From Allolobophora icterica (taxonomy: Eukaryota; Annelida; Clitellata; Crassiclitellata; Lumbricidae): a stretch of DNA of 64,000 nucleotides. The stretch is from positions 60,641,113-60,705,112 of the forward strand of contig OY744610.1 of the NCBI GenBank assembly GCA_963556255.1, given 5' to 3'. Positions 22,711 through 33,640 of the stretch are shown here, piece after piece. The stretch's first letter is position 1, and every line of letters starts with the position of its first letter. Below the pieces are notes generated by a model, which saw only the letters and a program-made list of their open reading frames with translations, was not told the DNA's origin and searched no databases. Both the position numbers and the translations under genes were made by a program.

Positions 22711-23187
22711 TGTGAACTGAGTTTTGTGTACAGTCTTGCAGTGCGAGATATTAGCGTATATATATAGTGCGCTTACTTTAGTTTCACGTGTATATGTATA
22801 TATGATAGATGTATAACGTTTAGTCTTAGTGACACGCGCGGCCGGCCGATATCGGCAGCGGCGCGCTATATGTATATTATTAGAGTTCGTTTAAGCGCAC
22901 AGAAGACAGGTGTGTCAAGAGGCGCGAAGAATTATGCTGACTAGAGAAGTTTGAATTCGAGTGTGTTCGCTGTAGTAGTGTGGCTGACTAGTTGAGTTGT
23001 AATCGAATTGAGTTCTGTCTGTTTGTTTCTTATTAAACTGAAAAGATATTAAACTGTGTTGCTGATTAATTCAGGTTATACTTATACGTAGAATTAGTGT
23101 TCAAAAGGTGAACGTTAAATAGGCGTTAAGTACGAAGAGAACAAGGATTTAATCAGAAGGATTGTCAACAGAAGGATTGGGTTGACA
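22711..23187 (+). repeat. 3' long terminal repeat
   Basis: 477 bp from TGTGAACTGA to GGGTTGACA, the same length as the 5' LTR with no difference found by eye. It is followed by the GTCGC target duplication at 23188-23192. Confidence 0.95.
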
Positions 23188-23192
23188 GTCGC

Positions 23193-24937
23193 AATAAAAT
23201 TACGACAAATGAGTGCGCCAGTTGAACCAAGACTCAGCCGAAACGCGAGGGAATGGTTATGGTAAGATTTGGAGATGATATCTTCATTGCGAGATTTCTG
23301 TTCCAACTGCGTTCTTGTCGAAATCGGTTGTATCAAGTGAGTGCGCTCACCGTACACTTTCTGTGTGAAGAGCAAGTAGCGACGGACAGAGAAATGGCCA
23401 ACACCTGTCGTATGCCGAGGCTAAGAAATACGAAGCCGCCATATCATACCAATGGATTCTTCTCGTGTTTACCACGGTGGACGATTGATTAGAGCGCTTG
23501 TCTTGTATGGGTTCGATCCTCATCCGAGGCAGTTACTGTGTACATGTAGGTACCTTAAGCAAGTCCTTCACTCACAATTCTTCAACATCATCGATTGATA
23601 CTTGGTCATTAGATAGTGGCGCTTAATAAATGCGTAATAATGATCGTGATGATGATGACAATAATAAGAGCAATTTCTCTTGTCCTTATTTTAGCTTTAT
23701 TATAATTTCCGTCGACAACCAACCCGATGTTTGAAGCTATCCAGGTACCGACAAAATAGTTTATCATTTAAAATCAGAAATCGTCGATAAATATTCCAAG
23801 TAGCCAACTATATCCTCTCATAAGATAATTTTTTTATTCCGATTATAGTTATGTTTCCGACCTCCGATAACAACACTTTCCTCCAATTTTTTAATTTTAC
23901 AAATTTTACTACGCAAATGAAACCATGTTTCCCTGAGGTTTCGAGTAAGGAACACGCCGATATAACGAAATTCAGAAATATATTACACCGTTTATAAGTC
24001 AATTAAAGGTGTAGACAGATAGAACCTGGTATTTTCGTAGTATTTCATATTTTAACTAATTCTTATGGCTGCTAAAGCCGTTGACGGTGACCTCCTTCTT
24101 TACGCAGAAACGGGACTGGCACCGACCGGAAATGGCAGTTGCGCAATTAAACAGGGACGAGTATTTAATGAAATCTTAATGGCTCTCAAAGGATGTGACG
24201 CGTTAGCGAACACGAATGAAGTTCCCCTAGCGAATAGCGAATGAACTAAACGCTCATGCTTTATACACCTACGCCGAAAGGCGATTATGGAACACATCTG
24301 GTTGCAACGAACAGTCGCAGTGGGCAGCTGTATGCCATTCAGCAACGAAGCAGCGTATACACACTCGACAGAAGTGTATAAATAGGCCCATATTGTCCAG
24401 TATTTAATGACATCTTACAGATATCAGGGCCGTTGACGACGCCCTCATCCTCTACCCAGGCATGGGACTGTAACTCCCAGTACTTGGTGCTTCAGCAAGT
24501 AGTGTTTTGAAGATATCCTAGTTCAGCAATATCCGGTTTCAGTGAAAGCTAGTTTCGTCGAAGTCCCGTTTTGAAATATATTCAGTTGAATGAGACAGTG
24601 TTTCGATTGTGTTTCAGTTGTTAAATTTATCGTTTCGGCGACGTTTCACTTTTAAAATCCTGTTTCTGTAGGGTTTCAGTTTCTTTCAGTCCTGTTTAAA
24701 TTATGTCATTCTGAAGCTATAAACTCCTTATTTCGTTCATTCGACAGCTGAAATCCCAATATAGAATCGACCACTGCTGTAGTCGAGGGAATACGCGGGT
24801 ATACAGCGTCTATTCACCTCTAGAGACAGTGTACTTACCTCACAAAATAGTTATATTTATTTATATTAAAATACTTTATAGCGTATACTCACAAAATACT
24901 GTAGCGGTTTATCTTGAGCAATTCGTTATCACCAAGG
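23193..24937. repeat. Repeat mosaic with tRNA-like SINE copy 2
   Basis: At 23215-23660 lies the second copy of the tRNA-Thr-like repeat (A-box region GATTAGAGCGCTTG at about 23487, B-box GGGTTCGATCC at 23509-23519). The remainder holds the GTAGTATTTCATATTTTAAC module (24030-24060). It also holds the GCTGTATGCCATTCAG...GGCATGGGACTG module (24325-24480) and the TTTCGGCGACGTTTCACTTT module (24630-24655). No gene. Confidence 0.55.
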
Positions 24938-24984
24938 TCATCATCATCGTCAGCATCATCACCACCACCACAACCACCACCGCC

Positions 24985-25032
<48 letters not shown>

Positions 25033-25048
25033 ACCACCATCATCATCA
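24938..25048. repeat. (CCN)n microsatellite, GCC core
   Basis: TCATCA grades into ACC, then an interrupted (GCC)n core, then ACC and ATC. Ala- or Gly-run frames here are artefacts. Confidence 0.92.
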
Positions 25049-25824
25049 TAAAATGGAAAAATTATAAATGGACAGACCAAAAATTGAGACAAGTTCTATA
25101 TATATAGAGAGACGGGCCCACAGAGAAGGCTCCCCGGGTGTTTAACTTATCCTATATTATCCTAGTTCTAACGAGCGATATTGTACCATAAGGCGGTGTG
25201 TCATCCCGATTCTAACAAACGAATATATTATATATAAAATATTTTAGATGTCAAATCTCGCCGTCTGAAAAACCTGCAAATCCCACAAATGTGAATGCAA
25301 GACCGCTCGTCTTATTGGACATATAGGAAGACTATCAGACTTAAAAGAGGTGTCTAATTGTTGTGAACAGTTCTCGCTGTTTGAATCTCAAAATTCATCC
25401 TGAAGACTCACAACATCATTCGAATACTAGCACCTATAATATTATGCGATATACTTTTCAGTGCTTAGCGACATGCGTTGACTGCCACCTCCGCTTAATT
25501 CGACTTTACCTTATATTCTATAACAATTGAATCAAATATGCCGGGATCAACAGTATAAGGAGATCTTAGGCAAAGGTAATTGGCCTTCAATACAATTATT
25601 TTTATACAATTATTTTGGAACAGTTTCTCGCCGTTCGTATTCCAATGGCAGCGATTAAAACAGAAAGTCGGATCATATTTCCATCAACGAAATGTAAGGT
25701 CGACGGCCCGGCCTCTGCCGCCGTAAGATGTCGCTAGGCACTGACTACTTACAACAATTTTAAACGTCCATTTCGACACCTTTAAATCGCTCAATATGTC
25801 GTAATATAGGGCCCGGATGGTTGC
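25049..25824. repeat. Dispersed repeat modules
   Basis: Contains AAAAGAGGTGTCTAATT, AGTGCTTAGCGACATGCGTTGACTG, the TCTCGCCGTTCGTA phrase and CGACACCTTTAAATCGC (25774). It also holds the TAAGATGTCGCTAGGCACTGAC phrase that is the empty site for the hAT at 31897-32952. No gene. Confidence 0.6.
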
Positions 25825-25836
25825 ATTAGATTGTAT

Positions 25837-28269
25837 CTTAATGAATTTTATCTTAATGAATTGAAACAAGCAATTAGATCAGCTAAAAATAATAAGTCAC
25901 CAGGTGATGACAAACTACCTTATGAATTATTAAAACATCTCCATAATAATGCTCTTAATACCCTATTAATATTTTATAATGAAATCTGGGAGGAAGGGAA
26001 ATTGCCAACTGACTGGCATCATGCCATTATTCTACCATTATTAAAACCTAATAAAAACGCATCGATTCCAGAATCTTATCGACCTATATCACTGACTCCA
26101 ACACTTTGTAAAGTTATGGAAACAATGGTAACAAAACGTCTTCAATGGTTTTTGGAAAAAAATAACCTTATTTCAAAAAATCAGTCTGGCTTTCGAAAAT
26201 ATAGAAGTACAAATGATCAAATTCTTAAACTTCAGGATACTATTTTTAAAAAAATAAAAAATAAAGAACATGTTTTAGCTATTTTTATTGACTTTGAAAG
26301 AGCATATGACATGTTACATGTACCTACCCTTTTAAATAAAATTCAGCATTTGGGAATAGTGGGTAATACATTTAACTGGATTGAAAACTTTCTTTTAAAT
26401 AGAACTTTTCAAGTGAAAGTTGGGGCAGAACTTTCTGATAAATGTATACAACAGAATGGTACACCCCAGGGTTCGGTAATATCTCCTCTTTTATTCTTGC
26501 TAATGATAAATGATATTGCTGCAGGTGTGGATGGTGTAGAGATGTCACTGTTTGCTGATGATAGTGCTATTTATTTAGGACATAGAAATGTTAAAATATT
26601 ACAAAATAAAATTCAACTATCGATCAATTTAATACAAAATTGGTGTAATAAAAATGGTTTTAAAATATCTATTAATAAAACGACTGGAGTCTTTTTTCCA
26701 AAAGTAATAAATTATCAAGGATTACTATTAAAATTGATAAAGAACAAATTAAAATGGAAAATGAGGTCAAATTCTTGGGAGTAATTTTTGACAGTAAATT
26801 GAGTTGGAAAGCACATATTGATTATATAATTGAAAAATGCAAAAAGAGGTTAAATCTCATAAGAGCAATAAGTGGTTATGGTTGGGGAGCTTGTAAGAAA
26901 ACTCTCTTAACCATCTATAGAGCTTTAATTAGGTCTATTTTAGATTATGGCGATGTTGCTTATTCATCTGCCTGTAAATCTTACCTGGATAAACTTTCCT
27001 GTATTCAAACTGAGGCACTTAGATTATGTTGTGGAACCCCTAGGGGTACTGCAGCCTCAGCACTTCAAAATGAATGTGGGGAGTTACCTCTTCATTTAAG
27101 ACGACTCCAAAATTCAATAAAATGTGGGACTAAAATTTTGGGTAATAAATTTCACATAAATACAGCAACAATGGAAAATCACTGGACAAACATTTTTAGG
27201 ACTCCTGAGAGTAAGGAGCATTCCATTTATACTCGTACTTTTGAATTTTTTTCATCACTTAATACATCATTCATTGGCCCTTCTTTCCCTTCTGAACCTC
27301 CTTGGTGTAACAAACAAGTAGAGGTTGACTTAACTCTGAGTAAGTTAATAAATAAGAAAGTTGATCATCCAGAATTTTTAAAGCAATCTGCTTTAGAATT
27401 AGTTTCTAAATACGACTCTTATGTACATATCTATACTGATGGGTCAAAGGTAGATGATAGTGTTTCTGCTGCCTTTACAGTACCAAGTTTAAATATAGAT
27501 AAAAAATTTAGATTATGTAACAACTCCAGTATTTATGCCGCAGAGTTGACTGCAATTATAGAAACTGTTATATGGATTTTAAACTCCGAATGTTATAGGA
27601 ATTGTCAATTTGCGATTTTTTTCTGATTCATTGAGTGTTCTTACATCAATTAAAGAGTCTTATTCTCAGTCTAGACCTGCTTTATTGAATGATTTATTAT
27701 CTCTCATTAACAAACTAAATTCTAATCAAATAAGATTTATTTGGATACCAAGTCACATTGACTTGACAGGCAATGATCGAGCAGATACTTTGGCTAAAGA
27801 AGCCCTGAATATTGATGTTAATTCTACTAATTATCTTGAACTTTCAGAAATTTTTACTTTAATTAAACTTTATATAGTAAATAAATGGCAATTAGAATAT
27901 GTTAATGATAATAGAGGACATTTTTATAAATCTATATGTCCAATTGTAAGTACAGATATTAAATATTTGGAACCTTATAGACATAAAGAAGTCCAAATTT
28001 CTAGACTACGTCTGGGAGTGGCGAATACTAATCAAAGGTTGTTTATCATAAAACGACATTCTAGTGGTTTATGTGATACCTGTCAGGTCAAGGAGACTAT
28101 TCACCACCTCCTACTTGAATGTAAAAACGAAGATATATCGAAGTTGTTGCGAGATAAATGTCAACTGTATAAAAGGGACATTTCTATTTCAACCCTTTTG
28201 ACAGTAAATGTATTACAAAACGAAGTGTATAGGGTAGTTAAACAAATTACTAAAGGTCAAATTTTGTAA
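25837..28269 (+). pseudogene. LINE polyprotein: RT, RNase H and zinc-knuckle tail, two frameshifts
   Basis: About 810 codons in three frame segments (to ~26690, ~26700-27615, ~27625-28269). Segment 1 is RT: NNKSPGDDKLPYELL, SYRPISLTPTLCKVME, QSGFRKYRSTND, FIDFERAYDMLH, GTPQGSVISPLLF and LFADDSA. Segment 2 has VKFLGVIFDSKLSWKAH and the first RNase H motifs (YTDGSK, YAAELTAI). Segment 3 completes RNase H (SDSLSVL, WIPSHIDLTGNDRAD) and ends with a tail knuckle (CDTCQVKETIHHLLLEC). The breaks are a T6 run at 26692-26697, one base short, and a T7 run at 27616-27622, one base long. No other stop exists. They may be real mutations or homopolymer reading errors. The RNase H places it in the I group. 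Confidence 0.88.
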
Positions 28270-29122
28270 TGATGCTCTTGTGTATTAACCTTAGTTATAT
28301 CCATTACATATTGGTTATTTGAGAACCTATATAACCGTTTCTTTTCAATTGCAAGTATATAATGAGAGTGTGATGCTAGTAAATTACATATATAACACAT
28401 TGATTAATGAGTATCTATATTACAACCATCCAACATTTGGTTCTTGGATGTCGCATATGGTTTGATTTGGTTTATGTATTGGAGTAAAATCAATATTATA
28501 TTATATAGTGCTGTATTATTGTGTTGCAATAAAGGAAATATACATGTAATTGTAACTTGAATGCATTGAAATAAAACTTGAGACAATTATGCTCATATAT
28601 GCTTTGTTAATTAATAAAACTTATAGTTGAATGTGTTAGATACCTGAACAATTTCTTTAAAAAAGGAACTTGGTATAACCATATGTTTCATTTAATGTGC
28701 ATGATGTATGTGAAATTTATTACTATTTCATACATGATATGATTGTAGTGGCAGATATTGAACTGAGGAATAAGAAATAATCAATTAAACATTTCAAAGA
28801 TAAAATAAGAATATAATGTAATAATTATAATTATATGTACTGTGCATCTGAAGTTGTTTAAATATTTCTTGCGAGTGACAATAGTTGGGAAGTACTGTTT
28901 AATTTGTATCAAAACAGTTTAGAGCTATGTGTTTTATAAATAACATTAGATATATTGATTTAAATGATGTGACATTATTGATATTGTAAGCTTATGTTTG
29001 ACACCTTTAAATGGTGTCTTTCGGACACTATAAGTTTATCGTTTTCTGTAAACTGTATTTCTAAATTGTCGTCAACGGCCTTTGGTGTCATAAGACGACG
29101 TTAAACTGTGGAATAATAATAA
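25837..29122 (+). mobile_element. LINE with RT and RNase H (I/Nimb-like), 12-bp TSD
   Basis: A 5'-truncated LINE of 3286 bp flanked by ATTAGATTGTAT at 25825-25836 and 29123-29134, a perfect 12-bp target duplication. It is AT-rich throughout. The long 3' UTR ends with TTTGACACCTTTAAATGG, then GTCGTCAACGGCCTTTGG and GACGACGTTAAAC, and a short AATAATAATAAA tail. This 3' end is the best match for the modules scattered through the window. The endonuclease domain is absent. Confidence 0.92.
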
Positions 29123-29171
29123 ATTAGATTGTATTATGTCTCGATAGCATTTAGATGGTGTCAAACCTTTT

Positions 29172-29932
29172 CAGTGGCTGGCCAGTGGCATTACTCTCCA
29201 GCAAGTGGCGGGCCAAGGTGTCGAAGGCTCCTGAGCAAAATGTGGTAGGGATCGAGGCTTGGTGAGATAATTTTGCAAAACTAAATCTTAAATGGTGCAT
29301 CTTTTAACATAGAAACAGTCAAATGATGTACGGCTTTGTAGGCCTATAAAATTTTAATTTTGATCTTCATTATCAGTCACGAACAACACATAAAACTCAT
29401 CAAGTCTAAGGTCAATGTATTCTTGTTGGCCTATTGTTCATAAATAACTAAAAATATCTTATTTTGATATTTAAAAATTAGAATAATCCCCTGTCAAGCG
29501 CATAGTAAGCTCGCAATAAAAATTAAGGAGTTAAGTTTGAATGAAATGTCTCTCCAGTGTACATCAAGGAAACATTTACTCAATTTTACTGATTAGTAAC
29601 AGTAGCGCTGGAAACTTGACACTGTTTTCTTTTGACCAGAGTAGGGATGTCAGGCTGCATAATATCTACAGCTAACGCTACTCTGAGATTTGCATGTAGA
29701 CTCGAGTCAGTCAGACGTGATCTATGTCTTGTCTTAACAAGAGTCATCTTTGAATATGCTGCTCGCATAAGTACGAGCTGGCAAACAAACACAATATTCG
29801 AGCAGCATGTGATCGTAAATGAAGAAAGGTTTCTCTGGCCAGTTGCTGATAAAACATCTTCACTTCTGTAATTGTGAATTTGGTTTTCAATGCTGTGTTA
29901 CACTGCAAATCAACCAGATCCATCTGTAACAA
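29172..29932 (-). mobile_element. hAT transposon remnant
   Basis: The probable 3' terminus starts CAGTGGCTGGCCAGTGGC at 29172. A decayed transposase C-terminus follows at 29586-29932. The other end was not found before unrelated sequence begins near 29940. Confidence 0.65.
29586..29932 (-). pseudogene. hAT transposase C-terminal (dimerisation) fragment
   Basis: Two overlapping minus-strand frames: SSYLCEQ in one, then MTLVKTRHRSRLTDSSLHAN and LRVALA in the other. They correspond to the hAT C-terminal region of ZBED/GTF2I-related transposases, where the family reads YxCE(Q/S)xFSxMK followed by a (K/N)R(S/N)R(L/M)TD motif. A frameshift near 29790 separates them. The catalytic core is missing, so this is a relic. 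Confidence 0.7.
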
Positions 29933-30193
29933 ATTTTTCGCTTCTTATTAAACTTTGACAACATTTTAAATTTAAGAAAAGTTTCGAAACTTCTAATATT
30001 TATTAACAGATAGCCAACCGGAAACGAGACGCAGATATGTGGGTCTGAGCAATCGATATCTATATTTAGAATATTAGAACATCGAAGGTCTGAGCAAGCG
30101 TAATAAAATGACGTCATTAGCAAAAACAAAATTAAATTATAAAAATGGTGATGATGATGATGGTATTATTATTAATGTTATTATTATTATTAT
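29933..30193. other. Unassigned, with short (GAT)/(TTA) stretch
   Basis: No family recognised. Two GGTCTGAGCAA phrases at about 30031 and 30088 form a loose direct repeat, and a TTATTATTA stretch precedes the next element. Confidence 0.35.
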
Positions 30194-30736
30194 CATAGTT
30201 CGAGAATTCGTGACTTTCGGTTTTAAAATTCGTAAAAATTCGGGAATTTTTGGTCTATTTTTAAATTCGTAAAAATTCGTAAAAATTCGTTGGGCTTTGG
30301 TTGGGCCTGTTTTACATTGACAGTGGCGCTTTGAAGAAAAACAGCGTGAGCAACATCAACAAATGTGATGACGTCATGATTTCTTGTGTTAAGCTTCTGC
30401 TTAGAATTTATTGTAAAATTCAATATAAAGGTTGTTTACGTAAGGAGTTAATTTAGTTAAAATCTAATTTCCTAAAGATGAAAGAACATGGACTGGAGTG
30501 AAAGTATGTAGTAATTTTGGAGGAAAAGGAAAGGGTAATCCAAAAATACAGTGTTGTTTTTGTGACAAGGAATTTGTTGGTTGTTCTGCCAAAATTCGGG
30601 AGCATTTGCAAAGAATTCTGTTATTTTATTATTTCACGAATTTTAACGAATTTTAAAACTGCAGTTTTAAAATTCGTTAAAATTCGTGAATTTTTAAAAT
30701 TCGTAAAATTCGTAAAATGCGAATTCTCGAACTATG
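30194..30736 (+). mobile_element. Non-autonomous hAT-like element retaining a BED finger
   Basis: 543 bp with inverted ends CATAGTTCGAGAATTCG (30194) and its complement ending at 30736. Both subterminal regions carry many AAAATTCGT-type repeats in opposite orientation. The element is embedded in TTA microsatellite. No clean 8-bp target duplication could be seen because of that microsatellite. Confidence 0.75.
30480..30625 (+). pseudogene. BED-type zinc finger fragment
   Basis: One frame reads RTWTGVKVCSNFGGKGK, GNPKIQCCFCDKEFVG and CSAKIREHLQRIL. This matches the BED finger at the N-terminus of hAT transposases: an early aromatic, then C-x2-C and a C-terminal His. No start codon in that frame is obvious and the catalytic domain is absent. 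A BED finger binds DNA ends in this family. Confidence 0.65.
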
Positions 30737-30781
<45 letters not shown>

Positions 30782-30896
30782 TTTTTTTTTTTTTTTAGCC
30801 CCGGGGTATCAAGGATCCCCCAGGTAGATAAAAAATTGTCCGGAGACATATAGAAGGAAAAAATTATTCCTGGAACGGCCGCGCGAGTTTTTGTGG

Positions 30897-30928
<32 letters not shown>

Positions 30929-30971
30929 TTTATTTTATTTTATTTTATTTATTTTTTTTTGCCCCGAGGTA

Positions 30972-31043
<72 letters not shown>

Positions 31044-31075
31044 CGTCATCATTATCATTATCATTATCATCATCA
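30737..31075. repeat. (TTA)n arrays with an intervening 130-bp spacer
   Basis: Three TTA arrays (about 30737-30780, 30898-30928, 30971-31043) plus T runs. The spacer and the second array are each bordered by a GCCCCG(A/G)GGTAT phrase (30800 and 30961), suggesting a local duplication. Tyr/Ile/Leu runs are artefacts. Confidence 0.85.
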
Positions 31076-31341
31076 TTACGCATATATTAAGAGCAACCAT
31101 CTAGTAACCAAGTTTCAATCGATGATGTTGAGAAACTGAGAGCGAGAGACTAGCTTGAGGTTCCTATACAGTGACAGTCTCAGTGGAGGAGGATCAAACC
31201 CGTACTCTGCACTTTATAAGGCGAGCGCTTTAACTAATAGGCTAATATGTCCTACCGAATGCCTCATCTGCTAATTACTACTACTGCTAACACTACTACT
31301 ACCGCTACTAACTGGTAGTGGTAGTGATTATCACAAGCACT
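31076..31341. other. Unassigned, TAC-rich end
   Basis: A GGATCAAACCCGTACTC...CTTTAACTAATAGGCTAA stretch at about 31190-31245 loosely resembles an inverted tRNA-like segment, but no cloverleaf can be drawn. Imperfect (TAC) repeats lead into the next array. Confidence 0.35.
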
Positions 31342-31486
31342 ACTACCACCACCACCACCACCACCACCACCACCACCACCACCACCACCACCACCACCAC
31401 CACCACCACCACCACCACCACCACCACCACCACCACCACCACCACCACCACCTCTTCTTCTTCTTCTTCTTCTTCTTCTTCTTCTC
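31342..31486. repeat. (ACC)n(TCT)n compound microsatellite
   Basis: About 110 bp of ACC followed directly by about 35 bp of TCT. Confidence 0.95.
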
Positions 31487-31888
31487 TATAGTTGTTATTG
31501 TTATCGTTATTATTTGTATTATTTTTACTATTACCTTTTCACTTAAATTGTTAGGCTCTACTTAGACACCTCTCTATCACTTTCTAGATGCTTTATATTT
31601 ATTCAGTATTAGGCCTGTTCAGTTCTTAACGACATGCGTCGACTGCTTCCAATGTTGAAGTCGACTTTTAACTTATATTCTATAACAATCAAATAATATT
31701 AACCAGGATCCAGAAATTAACGAATCTTATGCAAAGTCCGTTGACCTTGTCAACAATAATAATTATTATTTTTAACAGTTTCTCGCCGTTCGTATATATA
31801 CCTGTGTATAAACAGCGTATTAAACGAAAAATCAGCTATTATTTCCGTCAAGGGAATGTATGGTCGACGGCTGGGCCTATCGTGAGAT
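31487..31888. repeat. Dispersed repeat modules
   Basis: Same module order as 4242-4620 and 51640-51945: TTAGACACCTC, TTAACGACATGCGTCGACTGC, the TCTCGCCGTTCGTA phrase and TTCCGTCAAGGGAATGTATGG. No gene. Confidence 0.6.
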
Positions 31889-31896
31889 GTCGCTAG

Positions 31897-32952
31897 TAGG
31901 GCATAACCGGAAATCGCCTCGGACATTTGCCTCGGAAGAATATCCCGTTTTTCGGCACTATTTGCTTCGGCAAATACTGTAGGCCCTACACACAAATAGT
32001 TCCTTGTCTGCCTCACATGCCGGAATTTGTAGGCTAATACTATTAGCATTGAGCTTCATTTAGCATTTCATTTTGAAGAAGAAAAGTACAAAAACACCAA
32101 CACCTGAAGTCCACAACAGATGTCAAGTCCATTTCATTGATTATTGATTTCTAAAATTCAAAATGTATAAGTCAGTTATTACCAAGGTGCGACCGTACGT
32201 ACGGTACGTACGTTATTTTTTTCTATAACGTACGTACGGTACGCGTACGTTATTATGCCGTACGTTACCGTACGTTCACATCTGTTTATAACGAAAATCA
32301 AATACATAAAATTATGCACAAGAAAAGTCAACAATAGTTGGTGATTGATGGTCGTAAACAATTTTAACCATTACAGCTGTTCAATGATCTCTACTTTCAA
32401 ACTTTAAATTCCAAATTGCTAATATTCTGTCTAATGTATAGGCCCCCTAGTGTGAAGAATATTAAGATTTTACGGCACACTTTATAGGATGGTCAGTGCC
32501 AGTGGTAATTTTATTGGTAATACTAAATTTCGGCACCGTTCGTAAATAACTATAGGCCTGCGTACGGGGAGACTAGGCTAATAGCCTACTGTAGAGCTAA
32601 ACTGATCATTTTTGACGTACGCGTACGGTTCGCATACCGTATAAGACTATAGTTACATTGAGGTTCTTTGTGAATGATCAGATAAATTTGTAGCATTTTT
32701 AACGTACGCGTACGTTATTTTTTTCGATAACGTACGTACAGTACGCGTGCGTTATTCCGGGAGGTAACGTACGGTCGCACTATGGTTATTACAAGTACAA
32801 AAATTTGTTCGATAATTCTTTTATTATATGAAAATGTGAAGCTTCGCATATGGAACAAATGGGTACTCGGTTCGTACCCGGATCCGGCAAATAGTACATC
32901 CAAATATTCCTATTCGGTACTCGGTGGAAAATGTCTACCCGGTTATGCCCTA
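31897..32952. mobile_element. hAT-like MITE (outer), 8-bp TSD
   Basis: Inverted termini TAGGGCATAACCGG are perfect over 14 bp at both ends. Flanks GTCGCTAG (31889-31896) and GTCGTTAG (32953-32960) form an 8-bp duplication with one mismatch, as expected for hAT. The empty site is visible in related repeats (for example about 25727). No transposase is encoded. A second hAT-like element sits inside, so the original was about 446 bp. Confidence 0.88.
32183..32784. mobile_element. hAT-like MITE (inner), hairpin-rich, 8-bp TSD
   Basis: 602 bp with inverted ends CAAGGTGCGACCGTACGT and, inward from the right, CATAGTGCGACCGTACGT. They are flanked by perfect GTTATTAC repeats (32175-32182 and 32785-32792). 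Both subterminal regions are built of self-complementary TACGTACG/CGCGTACG runs around a TTATTTTTTTC core, so each end can fold by itself. No coding frame. Confidence 0.9.
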
Positions 32953-32960
32953 GTCGTTAG

Positions 32961-33640
32961 GCACTGACTGCTACTAGAATGATAATTATTTTAAGCGTCT
33001 ATTTAGACACCTTTAAATCGTTTAATCCAGGTCGATATAGGCCCAAGTTGCGTTGCGCTCGACTGTGTGATGATTTCAGGTCGTTAGTATTAAGGCTGCA
33101 TTTATGCCAGCAAACGGTGACAACTGTTGAAATAATATCTGTCGATGTGAGCGACCTTGGTGTCATAACGACGGTCAGATTGGGAGCTGTAAAATTATGA
33201 TAAACAAGCGCGCCAGTTGAACCGCGATTCAGCAGAAATCCGAGGGAATTGCGGGGGAAGATTTGCAGTTGATATATGCATTGCGAGATTTCTGCTCCAA
33301 TTGCGTCCCTGTCGAAATCTGTCATATAAAATGAGTGCGCTAAACGTACACTGTCGGTGTGAAGAGCAAGCAGCGGCGTACAGAGAATTGACCATCAGCT
33401 GTGGTATGCCAAGGCTAAGAAATGCGAAACCGCTAATACTTGACCTCGTGTTTAAGACGGTGACTGATTGGTTAAAGCGCTTGGCTTGTAACGCGGAGAG
33501 CATGGGTTCGATCCTCACCCGAAGCAGATATACTGTGTAGGGATGTTAAGCAAGTCTTTCACTGATAAATCATCGATTGATGCTTGCTTAGGTAGTAAAA
33601 AATTACGTAAAAATTATGATGATGATAATGATAATTATAG
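32961..33640. repeat. Repeat mosaic with tRNA-Thr-like SINE copy 3
   Basis: Begins with a TAGACACCTTTAAATCG module (33003) and an inverted terminus-like phrase near 33135. From about 33190 is the third copy of the tRNA-like repeat. This is the best-preserved one: A-box region GGTTAAAGCGCTTGG, loop CTTGTAA with a TGT anticodon equivalent, and B-box GGGTTCGATCC at about 33505. The 5' and 3' acceptor halves do not pair, so it is not a functional tRNA. The SINE tail ends in (GAT)-rich sequence near 33620. Confidence 0.6.

Larger units (their letters stand above)
16257..23187 (+). mobile_element. Complete Gmr1-like Ty3/Gypsy LTR retrotransposon
   Basis: A 6931-bp element with 477-bp LTRs, a primer-site-like TGG stretch just after the 5' LTR, one gag-pol frame, a purine tract before the 3' LTR and a 5-bp target duplication. 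Domain order is gag, protease, integrase, RT, RNase H. Integrase ahead of RT is the copia-like order that defines the Gmr1-like Gypsy group. No envelope frame is present. By eye the LTRs match along their whole length, implying a very recent insertion. Confidence 0.95.

Noticed and set aside
33449..33526. Functional tRNA-Thr gene
   Set aside because: A-box, loop and B-box are recognisable, but the acceptor halves do not pair and the T stem is imperfect. It is part of a repeated SINE-like unit.
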